From: Heterobilharzia americana
Lineage: Eukaryota > Platyhelminthes > Trematoda > Strigeidida > Schistosomatidae
Length of the DNA: 64,000 nucleotides
Assembly: GCA_944470555.2 (NCBI GenBank)
Contig: OX104127.1
Coordinates: 154,519,776-154,583,775, forward strand
Direction: 5' to 3'
The notes beneath the pieces were generated by a model. It was not told the origin of the DNA. It did no database searches and saw only the letters and a program-made list of their open reading frames with translations. This document shows, piece by piece, positions 13,302 through 25,170 of this stretch. Every line of letters begins with the position of its first letter. The stretch's first letter is position 1. A program made the translations under genes and the position numbers.

Positions 13302-16300
13302 ATGAAACCGAAAGTAAACGTGTGGACATACAATGTCCGCACCATGTCTAAACCCAGCAAGGCAGCCCAGATTGAAAAGGAGATGAGAAGATATATCACA
13401 GAAGTGCTAGAAATCTGCGAAAGCAAATGAAACGGAAGTGGATTCTACAAACTGTCAACTGGAGAGGAGTCAATAATCTACTCCGATATTGTCACCCACA
13501 CGACAACCACGAGCACACTCACTTTCCGAGTGGCTATCATGATGTCCCAAACAGCATCGAAGGCTCTCATGTAGTGGGAACCAATCTCCTCCAGTATCAG
13601 GATCATGACAGCAAGGTCCAACTCAAAAGGAAGGAAGGTCACAATCATACAATGCTACACTACGCTATGCACCTACAAATAATGCAGAGCAAGAGAAGAG
13701 GGGTGAATTCTACAGACAACTACAATCAACACTAGGCAAGACCCCACCCAGCCCAGTTGGCGATATCAAAATTCTAATGGGTGGGGTGACATGAGTGCCA
13801 AACTGCGTGCGGTGGACAACACAGGAAGAGAACTCATCATGGGTGGAGAAGCGCTCGGTGAGGTGAGGTGAGGTGAGGTGAGGTGATGAACGAGAATGGA
13901 GAATTGTTTGCAGAATTCTGTGCATTCAACGATTTGGTGATTGCAGCGAGGCAGTGTGTTCAAGCACAAGGATACCCACAAAGCGAGTGACATGGATTTC
14001 ACCAGAAACCAGGACACACTACACCAAAAATCAGATCGACTTTATCTCAATGTGAAGAAAGTGGAGTTGCAGTCGCAGTCAGCCTACTTGACACAATGTC
14101 AAGAAGAGGAGCAGATGTAGGTTCACACCACTCACTATCTATCACAAGGAACATAACTTCAAAATCAAGTTGAGAGCCTTCAAAGAAATTTGGTGATAGA
14201 CCACAGTTCAAGTACAACACCCAGTACAGAAACTGAAGGACAGACTACAAAGGAAATCTTCACAGCAGCCAGCCATCAGGACAAAATGGTAGATATCGAG
14301 GAACATCACTGAAGAAACCTGTGTGGAAGAACACTGGAAGTCTCTGAAAGAGATGTGGAAGGAAACCTGTACAACCGTATTAGGAAGGAAGAAGAAAGAA
14401 GATAAGGAATGGATGTGGATGGATACATGGAAGCTGATGGAGCGGGGAGAGGAGGATGGTGAAGCACAAGATAAACCAGTGCAAGGATGCTCAACGAGAA
14501 GAGGAACTGAGTACAATGTATAAAACATTTGACAAAGAAGTGAAGAAGAGTGCACGGAAAGACAAAAGACACTTCTACCACACACTGGTAAGTGAAGCAG
14601 GACAGGCTGCAGGTAGGAGAGACCTGACAACATTGTTGCAAATAACCAGTTACTATCTGGAAGGGAAGAGATTAACACACATGAAACCAATAAAAGATGA
14701 TGAAGGAAATTTAAATACGAAAGAAGGGAAACAAAGGAAATGATGGGGTGACGACTTCAAAAAGCTCTTGAATCGACCACCAGCACCACCTGCACTTCAT
14801 CCAGAAATACCACCTGCAGCCAAGCCTCAGAACTATCACGGAACACAAAACCGTCCGACAAAAGAGAAGTGAAGTTCTGATCGCCATTACGTTACTAAAG
14901 TACGGGGAAGCAGCGAAACCGGATAGAATCACGCCAGGAGCACTGAGAACACACTTAGAGACGAAAACGGACATGCTCACATCAAGATTCCTGAAGGTCT
15001 GGAAGGAAGGGGAGGTAGTCGCAGATTGGAAGAAGGGCTACCTTGTCAAACTCACAAAGATGAGAGACCTCAGTGTTTGCAGGAACTGGTGCGGAATCAT
15101 GCTGCTGTCCACACCAAGCAGAATATTATGCTTCATCATCCTGGAGAGACTAAAGGATGCACTGGATTCAAAACTACGACCGGAACAGGCTGGCTGGCTG
15201 GCTGGCTAGATTCAGGAAGTACAAATCATTTGCGAACCAAATTGCAACGCTTCGCTACGCATCATCATAGGACAGAGTATAGAATGGCAGTCAACCCTAC
15301 ACCTCAACTTTGTCAACTTTGAGAGGGCCTTTGACAGCATTGACCGAGAAATAATTTGGCAGTTGCTTCAACACTACGAGATACCACAAACATTTATCAA
15401 CCTCATTCAACAACTATATGAAGACGCCACATGCCAGGTGATCCACAGCGGGAAGCTCAGTGATGCCTTTGAAGTGAAGTGAAGACAGGAGTATAACAAG
15501 GCTGCCACCTACTACCTCGCATGATATTCCTGATTGTGGTCGACTGGACTGGATCATGCAACAAACAGCCAGGAGCGAGAAGAGGGAGATACACTGAACC
15601 GCGAAAAAGATCACAGAAGATTTAGATTTCGCCAGCGATGATAATATATGTCTAATGTCACACAAACTTGAAGATCTACAGGCAGAAACTAACAGGTTGA
15701 CAAGAGAGGCAGGGCAGTGAAGAGGATACTTCAAGTGAACATAGAGAAGACAGTTGTGATGAAGATACCCAACCAACACCACCACCAACAGCGACAAACT
15801 CCAATCACCATCAACAAGAGAAACTTAAAGGAAGTAGTTTCTTTCATCTATCTAGGCAGCACTGTTTCAACTACAGGCGGCATAGACGAGGACGTCAAAT
15901 CCAGCCAGAATGGGAAAAGCAAGACAGACATTCGTTAGCCTGAAACCAGTGTGGAAATCATCTGCACTCAGCATAAAGCGTGAACAACATCCGGATTTTC
16001 AACATCAATGTCAAGTCAGTGCTTATATGTGATGTTTCAGAGACTTGGCATGTTACAAAAGAGATTTCCAACAAACGACAGACATTCATCAACAACTGCC
16101 ACCTACGCTCACTCCATACTGCAGCTCAGATGGCCAGAAATAATAAGCAACAAGGAACTCACTCTGACTGGCAACGAGCCAACCAAGAACCTGTTGATCA
16201 AGAATATGTGCAGAAGGAAGTAGAGATGTATTGGATTGGGCATACACTGAGAAGGCCGACTGAGGGTATCACGCACCAGGCTAGTTGCTCAAGTGGAACG

Positions 16301-16478
16301 CAGATGGGAAACGACGAGTTGGGTGTCCGAGGTAAAGGTGATATGGAGGAGATGGTGTGAGGAAGAAATGATAGCTTGTGGGCAATCGTGGAGCCAGGTT
16401 GAAAAGATTGCAGGGAACAGAGTGGAATGGAGACGTGCTACGGAAGCCCTATGTTCCACTAGGAACTCAAAGGACAAA
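13302..16478 (+). pseudogene. RTE endonuclease-reverse transcriptase, broken
   Basis: The product would nick target DNA and copy element RNA at the nick. In broken frames one sees an APE endonuclease N-terminus (VWTYNVRTMSKPSKAAQIEK, then ESK and NGSG), the end of the endonuclease near 14100 (GADVGSHHSLS), the reverse-transcriptase start (VCRNWCGIMLLSTPSRI, 15080-15130), motif A LNFVNFERAFDS near 15305-15340, and the tail ending WRRATEALCSTRN. Lesions include a TAG at 13572-13574, a duplicated GGGTG at 13779-13788, extra AGGTG units at 13856-13885, and Asn (15315-15317) at the first catalytic Asp of motif A. The FADD box is disturbed to FASDD near 15635. It cannot be active. Confidence 0.88.
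13856..13885 (+). repeat. (AGGTG)n pentamer tract inside RTE
   Basis: One CGGTG unit is followed by five AGGTG units. An uninterrupted reading EALGEV-MNENGE would need only two units, so about 20 bp are extra and the frame is shifted. The same tract with the same unit count lies at 47580-47609 in the minus-strand copy. Confidence 0.85.
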
Positions 16479-16499
16479 TAATAATAATAATGAATAGAA

Positions 16500-17330
16500 G
16501 AGGCACATATGCTTGTATCACCTTTTTAGTCGTTTACCTAATTAGATGGACAGTGCGATAGACCACACTCAAAAACCTGCTTTCACAGGTTGCAAAACAT
16601 TACTTTCGAACCCTCATTTCTAGCTAGAATTTACAGTTATGTATACAGATATGAGCAATAAAGTGTAGATAGATAAAAGATCTTTTTAGCTCTAGACAAA
16701 TTTCGCATTGTTTTGCTTCCGTAGTGATAAAGCAAAACATTTATCATTTGGCCTTGATAACTACTTCTTTTCCAGATGTTTTTTGCTACAAAACACAGAG
16801 TTATTAATTTCGTATCCTAATAATTTCCTCTTTGTGTTTGAATAAAATACTTTGATCTAAAAATGTAATAGAGGGGAAACAAGATTACATCGAAACAAAA
16901 TGTGAGATGATTTATTTACGGTAATGTATAAGTATAGAAACTTAAATTTAATCAACACCATAAAGGCGATATGAACTATTGGCTAATTAAAACAACCAGC
17001 TCAATGTTTAGGAAATGGATAAATATTAACGGTTCTAGATAACTTAAAGTTAGCGACACCTGGTAGTTAAACTGATGATGAATGAATGAAGTATGCACCA
17101 AACAAATGTTAGTCTATGCATAATATGGGTATGCTTCGAGGTGTGTAATTATGAGAACGTAGCCTAAAAGGAGCATCCCTAAAACTTTAGTAAAATTGAA
17201 ACAAGCTTTCACAAATGTCATGTGCATTGAAAACAAACCACTATAACCCTTGACCGATAAACTTCATACTGCTATTGTCTTCAGTAAGACACAAAACTAA
17301 AAAATTGTATACGATCAAAAAATTAGGTGA
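16500..17330. other. unrecognised AT-rich DNA
   Basis: No supported feature between two RTE insertions. Confidence 0.6.
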
Positions 17331-17686
17331 CGGAAAGACAGCAAGATAAACCTTCATCAATCTGACATCAGTGTGAAGATCTACTGTACTGCACTGCACT
17401 GTACTGCACTGTACTGTGCTGTTCTCAGCATAAAGCGTGAACAACATCCGGATTCTCAACACTAATGCCAGTCACTCAAGTCAGTGCTTCCAAAAGATGG
17501 TTCAGAGACTTGATGTGTTACGAAACGCATTTCCAACATACATCACACATACATCAACAGCTACCAACTACACTCACTCCATACTGAAGACCAGATCAGA
17601 AAGTCACAAAGACTAAGCAACCAGGAACTCCGGTCTGGTAACGAACCAACCACTAACCCATCACTCAGCAGATATCCAGAAGAAAG
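17331..17686 (+). mobile_element. RTE fragment, pentamer subfamily
   Basis: An internal piece of the RTE 3' half, closest to the copies at 33.7-36.1 and 51.9 kb. It shares the CTGTA/CTGCA pentamer run (17383-17425), the phrase TTCTCAGCATAAAGCGTGAA, and the stretch ending CAGCAGATATCCAGAAG. It lacks the GKRRVGRP tail and the (TAA)n end. No target-site duplication was found. Confidence 0.8.
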
Positions 17687-17690
17687 TTAA

Positions 17691-18579
17691 CTATTATTAA
17701 GCAACTAGTTTGTATGACTTGCAGCTGCTATTATAGTCTAGTAGCGTCTTTCTTATTGCAATACAACTATGAAGCAGGTTATAATGCCTATGAAAGCCAC
17801 TTCATATCCAGTTCTTTTTAAGATTGCGAAGAAAGAGTTGTTACATGCCTTTTTAATAATTATGAACGTATTGTAAAATACATACAACTAGATTACCTAT
17901 TAATAGTGTTCGTCAATCAAATTGAATTAAATGATGATCAGTTTTGATCTATTCACAAAAATTCACACTGGAAACTTTTGAGTTCGAAAAAAGATATTTC
18001 AGTGAATCCTCTAAGTATAATTACAAGTTTATGCGAAACGCAATAAGGAAAAACTAAACAATTACCTTCAAGCTTCAAACTAGCTGTGAAACAAATTCAA
18101 CAGTTTAGAATCTTCTATCTAAATATTACTTAAGTTCTGCACATAGTGATGAAGAAAATTAATTCGAAAAATATTTTTATAAGATTTATCAGGATAAATA
18201 ATAAAAGAATACTTGAAAGCATATTAAAATGTTCAAGAGGGTGCATAAAACGTTTCATCTAACTCAATGTAAGTAGCACATTTTGCTATCCGGCATGTAA
18301 AAGAATCTTAATAAAAAAGCACTTTTTAATTTTAAGGAGTCGAAATGCAGAAGTTGCAAAGCCATCTAACATAAAAAGAGGCATGCGTTTTAAAAAGAAT
18401 TTTATCACAAATTCATCAAATCATAATTTTTTTCCGATATTGAAAGTAACTTGTGAAACTAACGTAAATGATTCGCCTACGATCTGCAGTCACTTGAATT
18501 ACTATACAATTCAACAGACGATTTGTATAGATGGATTGATTTCCGATAATTTTTCATCTCGATATGATATCTATTACAG
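17691..18579. other. unrecognised AT-rich DNA
   Basis: No supported feature; the open frame running into the candidate exon at 18580 may be fortuitous. Confidence 0.5.
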
Positions 18580-18829
18580 GAAGATGGAAAACGTGCGAGC
18601 AGACTACATTTGTTTTGTCTTCATCAGTGATCTAACTGAAAGAAATAGTAAATTTCAGACCACTGGACTCCAACTTCATGGCAAAATGGTACCATGCTCA
18701 CCACAAAGCTTGACTGATGGTCTTCCAGTCTATTACCCCTATAGTTGCGAGTATGAATGGCTGGAGAGTCCAACACTAAGAAAAAGCAAGTATCCGGTGC
18801 TTCCAGATATTCAGGGGTTCTTGAGATGA
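18580..18829 (+). CDS. candidate terminal coding exon, unknown protein
   Basis: Not recognised. A pyrimidine-containing acceptor, CTATTACAG (18571-18579), opens a frame of about 82 codons ending at TGA (18827-18829). The peptide is not low-complexity: it contains ADYICFVFISDLTERN, TTGLQLHGKMVPCSP and YPYSCEYEWLESPTL, with conspicuous Cys, Pro, Trp and Tyr. G+C is visibly higher than in the flanks. An AATAAA follows at 18910-18915, about 80 bases after the stop, as expected for a last exon. The frame also stays open upstream to 18383, so the splice site is inferred. No upstream exon was identified; a chance ORF or an unknown repeat remains possible. Confidence 0.4.
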
Positions 18830-18909
18830 CAGTAGTCCTGGGTGGAAAATACCATCAAATTACATAACGACTTAGCTTCGAAGTAATAAGAAGTAAACGG
18901 AAGACAAAA

Positions 18910-18915
18910 CAATAA
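18910..18915 (+). promoter_or_regulatory. possible polyadenylation signal
   Basis: AATAAA about 80 bases after the stop of the candidate exon ending at 18829. The motif is common by chance in AT-rich DNA; position is the only support. Confidence 0.25.
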
Positions 18916-19874
18916 ATTCATACTACTTATGATATACACATATATTATGACATTTATGCCCAAGCACAAAAGCTTATCAAAAAAGGTAGTGATAGACTCC
19001 ATTATGACTGGTGATTCAGAGAAAGTTCTACTGTAACCATACATGCAAGTATACAATATTATGAGACAGAATGACAATCCTTACAATTACATCAGTGTGG
19101 TTGAAAGAGAGATTAATAGCCAACTTATTATCGAATCAACATCAAATACTGGCAACAGGGATTACTCAGTGCATATTCCAGATACATAGAACATTCTTCA
19201 GAATGTATTACTGTATACACCGGGGTTTCATTTGGTAAACATTTCGAAGTCATACCAAATCTTATCATCAGTCCATGAAAGCTTCTTTATACAGACAACT
19301 AAAATCCTCACAGTTCACACTGAGCATTCTTACTTTGAGTTTATAAATATTTATACCGGTAGTCGCTGGTTCGAATTTTACTACGGTTCTAATTTTAACT
19401 TCATCTTCGGTCATCGTTTAGTAAAAATACTAGTCTTCTAAACTACGGCTATCTCAAATAGTCGAAATTATAAATATTAGTCACAATGGGGAATATTATG
19501 CAACCTACATCATAGAGAAACATAAAAACCTAGAAGTATGTAGCTCATGTCAAAAAGTTGATTTATTTTGGAATTTTGGTAGACAATAAGTCGTGTCCGA
19601 CACTTTATCTAGCGTGTTGTACTACTTTACTATGTGATACGTTTAATAAATTTACTAAAATGAAAACACAATTAAAGACAATGACGCAGAATAATTCTTA
19701 TTTTGAGAAGATAAAATACTCATATAGTAAAACAAATAAAGTCAAGTGAATAATGAATTTTTTTACAACCACCTAATTCATTTAAATTAATTCACGTTAT
19801 TACATGTCGTTAAGTAACATATCAAATCGAATTTTACAGATTTCTATATGAAAATTGGCAAAATACGTGTATAC

Positions 19875-20015
19875 CTTAGGAGGACCGTTTCTTGTGGGTT
19901 GCACGTATGTAGCATAAATTCCAAATCCAAAGTAAACTCTTAACTTTGAACTACATTCCACTGAGAGCGCTATTAAAGTATCATCACCGAAAACAGGAAT
20001 GTACCGGAACACAGC
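19875..20015 (-). CDS. candidate internal exon, unknown protein
   Basis: Not recognised. On the minus strand the acceptor ATATTAATTGAG precedes a 141-base segment of exactly 47 codons (phase 0 at both ends), ending at the donor CCTAAG|GTATAC (GT at 19873-19874). The peptide has ordinary protein composition: AVFRYIPVFGDDTLIALSVE, then CSSKL, YFGFGIYATYVQP and TRNGPPK. The acceptor lacks a strong pyrimidine run. A neighbouring candidate at 20399-20513 does not join it in phase, so no gene model is offered. Confidence 0.33.
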
Positions 20016-23000
20016 CTCAATTAATATATTCAAGGCAAGAAGATGCAGAATTAGATGTATTGGGTTACATTCTGTTGGAGATAAATAATTTTAAATACCC
20101 AGAAGTCCTTTTAATGTAGAATATCGTACAGCATATAGTTTTAATTTAAATAAACTCCAGAAAATTCATTAACCGGCTAAAATTTTAACATCTTTCTACA
20201 TGCAACGTTATAATTCCTTCTGCTACAACACTATTCCGCTTCCAAGAACAATTTTATTAATAATTGTAACTATAAATATTTCGTAAGAGTTGACATACTA
20301 AATATAATACTATTTACAGAGTTTGTGTGGTGCAAAATTTTGAAATAAGACGTCGATTGATATAATCCTAAAAATATGATATTTCCGCCAATTATTACCA
20401 GAGTATGCGGATTGAAAAATGCCTGTTATTCGTATGTATGAAACCCAGACAGCGTGAGTGTGCATTGTAAACACATGAGGAGGTAATGCCTGGAAGTTGA
20501 TCGGAACCATTCACTTAATTACGAATACATTGACTTCATCAAGACACTTATTTTACATTAGTTCCGACAACTAGTGAAAAATGATTAAACAGATAAGATA
20601 AAAACTGTTCATCATTTAAGTTCTTTTACTAGTTAGAACATTTTTTTCCCTCAATATTAGCTCATTGTATGAACTTCTCTTCTTAGTTATAAGTCAACAC
20701 ATAATTTCTTACGACCTATAAAAAACACTGAAGTAACTCTTTATAGATCCTCATAATAACATCTAAAAATATTAAGTGAAATGAATACAGAGTACTAAAA
20801 TACTTGATAAAAAGGACTTCGAGGGCAAAGTAAAGATTAAGTACACTACAAACTGATGGCAGAATTAAACTTTCCATTTAATTTCAGTAGGTAATTAGGC
20901 CTGAAACCAGTAAAGTGGAATAAAAAACACTAATAGGAAATTGAGGGTTACACGCCTAAAGTGTCATGGTTGTCACCTGATGACCTTACTTACCATCTGA
21001 ATAAAAAAACTGGGTACGCAGAGGAAGCTGTGTTCATATCAAGGTCCTTCAATTACTATGAAGAAATCTGACAGAAAAACAAAAAAAACTACAATAAGAT
21101 TTCCTTTAGCGAATGGACACTTTAAGTGCAACGTCATAAACTTTGAGTTTTTCTACGAAAACTTCCCGAAGGTATTCAACAAGTTTGTTGTGGCTGTTTT
21201 TGATCGACAAAACATATGTTCACTATGTATCAATCGAAGCAGTAAACTAGTCAGGAAATGAATAGAATAATATCTGATAAATTCGTCGAAAATACCGCTC
21301 ACACCAATGAAATTTCTATTTCAATTACAGGACATGTTACGTAATCTAGATGTGCCATTAGTTGTCTGACATGTGTCATTAACTTTAAAATAAATGATAA
21401 AAACTGTTCAATGGGAGTTACTTATCCTGAATTACTAAAGAGTATAACGTTTACTCCAAAATTTATTCTCTAAACGCACTCACAGTCATTCACTTTTCAC
21501 GCAAGCAACTATATCCTATCAAATTTCCGCAAGTACAATCTAGAAAGTGCTATTTATAGCATTAACGACAACTCAGTGAAGATTACGAAATAATTTACAA
21601 GTGTTTATAAAATATTTGATGTTAAATTAATAAGGAGCTGACTAACAGAAGTTAACACAACTCCCCTCTTAATTATATATAAAAAGCTTGCAAACTGTGA
21701 TTGACGATAGCCAAAAATATTTATAAACCGAGTAAATAATGATTACCTCGAAAAGCTGAATTGCTTATTTCTGTCTGAGTTAGCATTACACAAAAGAATA
21801 AAAAGGTTTTTATATTTTAATGTTAAACTATCCGCCCACTCATAATCCTTCCAATCAAAATTAAGATTATTAATATGGGTGGAAGTAATTGGACATTCTG
21901 TTTAACGATGTACAAATGGTGCTCGAAAGATTTAATGCATTAGGAACAGTTGAGATTATGTTTTGAGTCCATTCATCCTTATTTATTTGAATTTAATGAT
22001 TGAGAAAAATATATCAATTGAAAATGACAGTAAAATATCAAGGTGAAATAGATCACCTAAATTTCTCCGATAGTATCACTAGGTTAAGTGTTCAATTTCT
22101 ACAATGCATGGAACATCTACTGAAGAAAAAGTTGCACAATGAAATGCAACGCTTGAAATATGAAAACATCTCTGACCTATTAGTATAATGACTTTCGAAT
22201 TTTCAACAGAAATAAGTTATCATATCCATACAAGCGCACTATTATGAATCTGACTGATAAAATCTTTTACTTTTCTGTAAGACAATGTTCCTCCTTCGCT
22301 TAGACTGTACACATAAGAAAAACTTATATAACGTACATTATTAGTACAAGAAACTCTAAAAATGCTAACAGAATTTTATGAAAAAGAAAGGAAACTTTAA
22401 TCATATTAAAGGCATCTCCGTCATTCAATATGTAAGACACCTGAGAAGCTGTTGCAAATTGGCAGCTGTACCGCAAGTCAAACTACTGAAATTGCATAAT
22501 ATCTGCTATATATATGAAAGAAAAATAATATTTGGTTACACTTAAACGTCCAGCCGTTTAAAAGCCACTTCAAAGTATGATTTTGAGACAGTATGGCATT
22601 TATCCTTATTTATTCAGTAAGGTGTTACGTTAGGTATAACAATTAGTTTGCCCAAAAATTACATGAAGTTGAATTAGTTCCGTCTATCAAGAACCTCTTG
22701 CGCTCATGGGCCTACATTAGTGCGTTCATAATACAGCGTCTTTAACAAACAGTTTTTATCCTCATTATTAACATGCTTGAGCAGTTAAGTTCACGCGCTT
22801 AATTTTATCTGTGAGTTAACCACACCCCTGACTTCCTAGCTGCTATAAAAGAAATATATTCTATAAAATCTCAAGAAAGTAGAGAAATAAGTTTAAAACT
22901 TTTTGCGACCACGTTAAAGCCACTGCACCAGAGAATAAAACCTGTATAGTTTATCATATGTTTATTTAATAAATGAAGACAAACCAAATGACATTATTCA

Positions 23001-24980
23001 TATGACAATTATGCGTTATCGTAATCAGTCATTCAACCGTGAGTTCAAGGTCAAGATGTGAACATGATTGCATGGTTGGATTGTTGTGGTGTGAGAAAAA
23101 CAATATAGGTAAGAAATTCATTTGGTTTGTGTATATGTGTGCTTTATTGATAACTGGTGGATGAAAGGCGTTATTTCAGACATATTGTACAAGTTGGTTG
23201 ACTAGTAAGGTCTTCCCATCCGTTTAGTGCATTGCCATTTAACATGACGTCCAATGCCTCGTCTATCCGTCTTTATAGTTTAAAAATTCTTTACGAATAC
23301 TCTTAAAATGTTCAAAATCCAGTCCTACAGGATTATTTGGAGGTCGTTTTGTGTAGGTTGTGTATTTTTTCAACATGAATAAGGATTTCACGAGATGATT
23401 AACCAATGCAGTAAGTATCACAGCTTAATCTGTGTATACAATTCTGAGTAGAGGGGAAAAATGCGATCACTTGTACGTGTTAGTATGTGGAGAAAAAGGC
23501 TTCCAAGAAGTTACGAAACGTCAGAAGTTTATTTTTCTACCTCAATGAGACCTTACAGTTAAATTTGTTTTTATAACTCATTTATCCAGTGCTCAACTTG
23601 ACCAGCTTTATCAGGTCAAATTTTGATCCTGAACTTAAAAAAATACCTGGTTATTGTTTAGAATTTCCCCATAAATAACTTTCTAGTAAACAACTCGTGC
23701 AAATAATTACGGTTCATTAGTTTAAGCTTGATAACTGCATTTATGTATGACGCTCGATTATTTCATATGAGGTAGAACAGAGATTTCTTATTAGTGTCAA
23801 GCTGATGGAATTATTTAAATCCAACATATAAGAAAGACCTGAAGAGTACTTCTTCTTTTCAATTATCAAACTGGTAATACAACTAGTTAATGTGACACAT
23901 TGCAACATAATCAGCATAAAAACACTGTTATGTGAACACAAAAATAGGTCAGTAAACAATCTATCCACTGTTGAATAACGCTAGTCGGTAAAAGTGACTC
24001 ACGTTAACCTTTAGATTTTGCCGACCAGACCAGCTTGATCTAAATACTTTGTGATCATGGTTAAGTAGTTTCGAACGAAAATCTTATTGACGCCACAATT
24101 GGGCAGTGGAAACGTTAATCAAATATGAAGAAAACGAACGTGGATTATGCTGTGAAAAAAATTTGCGAAGTGAATATGTTCATTTTGGAAACTACTACAG
24201 TCAAAAACTAAAGACTACAGTTTTGACACACTATATGGCTTTTTTTCTGAATCTCCTACCATTTGAGGCAAATTTATCCAAAATTTAATGAAGCATTCAT
24301 ATCCTTGACAGTTTTAAGTATGACGTTCTACAGTACAATAATCGAAATCTCCCCATATTGAAAAGTGTATTCAACAAAACGACTATTCACAACAGGGCAT
24401 ATTTAGTGTAATGTGATTGACAAATTAAGTATTCTAATAATAGTTGAATATGGTAAGCGTGTAATGGGTTCCATTATATGCTTTCCATATCTGGTAATTC
24501 TTTGATATAAACAGGATTTAATTTAATTCACTTTTTAAATACCACATGTCAAGTCCGATAGAGATATGAATTAGTTAAATTCAATGGAACTATGATCTGA
24601 AAAAAATGCGTGGTGTAAATATTTCCAGTTTCTAAATCAGCCTCTTACAAATCAGTACAAAGTAATTGAGCGGAAAAAGTTTTTCGTTTCAATGAATCAT
24701 TTTCAGTAACCACAAAACTGTATTTACAACAAACAATAACAAATAAGCCAGTCTATGAATGGCCATTGTGTCAACATTATTTCATAGAAATAGTAAGTTG
24801 TTTCTTTAGTTAAAGATTGCATAACTATGGGATGTGTCAGTAAAAATATGCAGTTGATTACGGTATTTATCACTGGGTTAATAGAATAGTGATGAACAAT
24901 AGTTGGAATAGGAAGTCAAAAGAATTTTATTGGAAGATCGAAACTAAAGTTACAATGTAAGAGCTATGACGATGATCAGT
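20016..24980. other. unrecognised AT-rich DNA
   Basis: About 5 kb with only short ORFs and no repeat family that I can name. It could be intron or intergenic DNA. Confidence 0.55.
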
Positions 24981-24984
24981 CAAT

Positions 24985-25170
24985 AAGAGTACAAAAACTT
25001 TTATCGGAAAGACAATGGAATCCCGGCGGAGTCACCACTGGACCTTCTTCTAGCCTGTTATTTCATAGCTAACTTGAAAAACACTACACCATGTCCAATA
25101 ATCGATCAGTTTTGTAAATGAACAGGATACATGGATAATCCTTTCATCATCTCAATGTCATGCTTCTAGG
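24985..25170 (+). pseudogene. Penelope-like RT fragment
   Basis: Translation gives ESPLDLLLACYFIANLKN (25029 onward) and, after one TGA, YMDNPFIIS (to about 25156). These correspond to the G-SPLGPLLADIF and YVDDTFII blocks of Penelope-like reverse transcriptases, in the right order and spacing. FYRKDNGIP just upstream fits the preceding block. The catalytic YxDD has become YMDN, so it is dead. Its ends are not defined; text to about 25350 may belong to the same relic. Another PLE with the same blocks lies at 42.1-43.9 kb on the minus strand. Confidence 0.7.

Larger units (their letters stand above)
13045..16487 (+). mobile_element. full-length, inactive RTE retrotransposon
   Basis: A non-LTR retrotransposon of the RTE clade, about 3.44 kb. 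It has a 5' leader (13045-13301), an APE-type endonuclease, a reverse transcriptase and a basic C-terminal tail, and ends in a short (TAA)n tract. The 12-bp TAATGAATAGAA flanks it at 13033-13044 and 16488-16499, a perfect target-site duplication that fixes both ends. The leader (ACTAGTTCACTAGTTACTAG, then AGCCCGGATCAAGAGGG) is also at the 5' end of the minus-strand copy at 45.0-48.4 kb, so both are full length. RTE elements move by target-primed reverse transcription; the reading frame here is broken many times. Confidence 0.92.

Noticed and set aside
14208..14690. Open frames of 111-160 codons antisense to the RTE copy, and similar ones at 46829-47250
   Set aside because: They are reverse-strand shadows of the RTE coding region; the same frames recur in both element copies and have Ser/Cys/Leu-rich composition typical of antisense reading.
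20399..20513. Possible minus-strand exon (NGSDQLPGITSSCVYNAHSR) with a GTAATA donor
   Set aside because: The acceptor is weak (TTAAG), a second frame is equally open, and neither frame joins the neighbouring candidate at 19875-20015 in phase.
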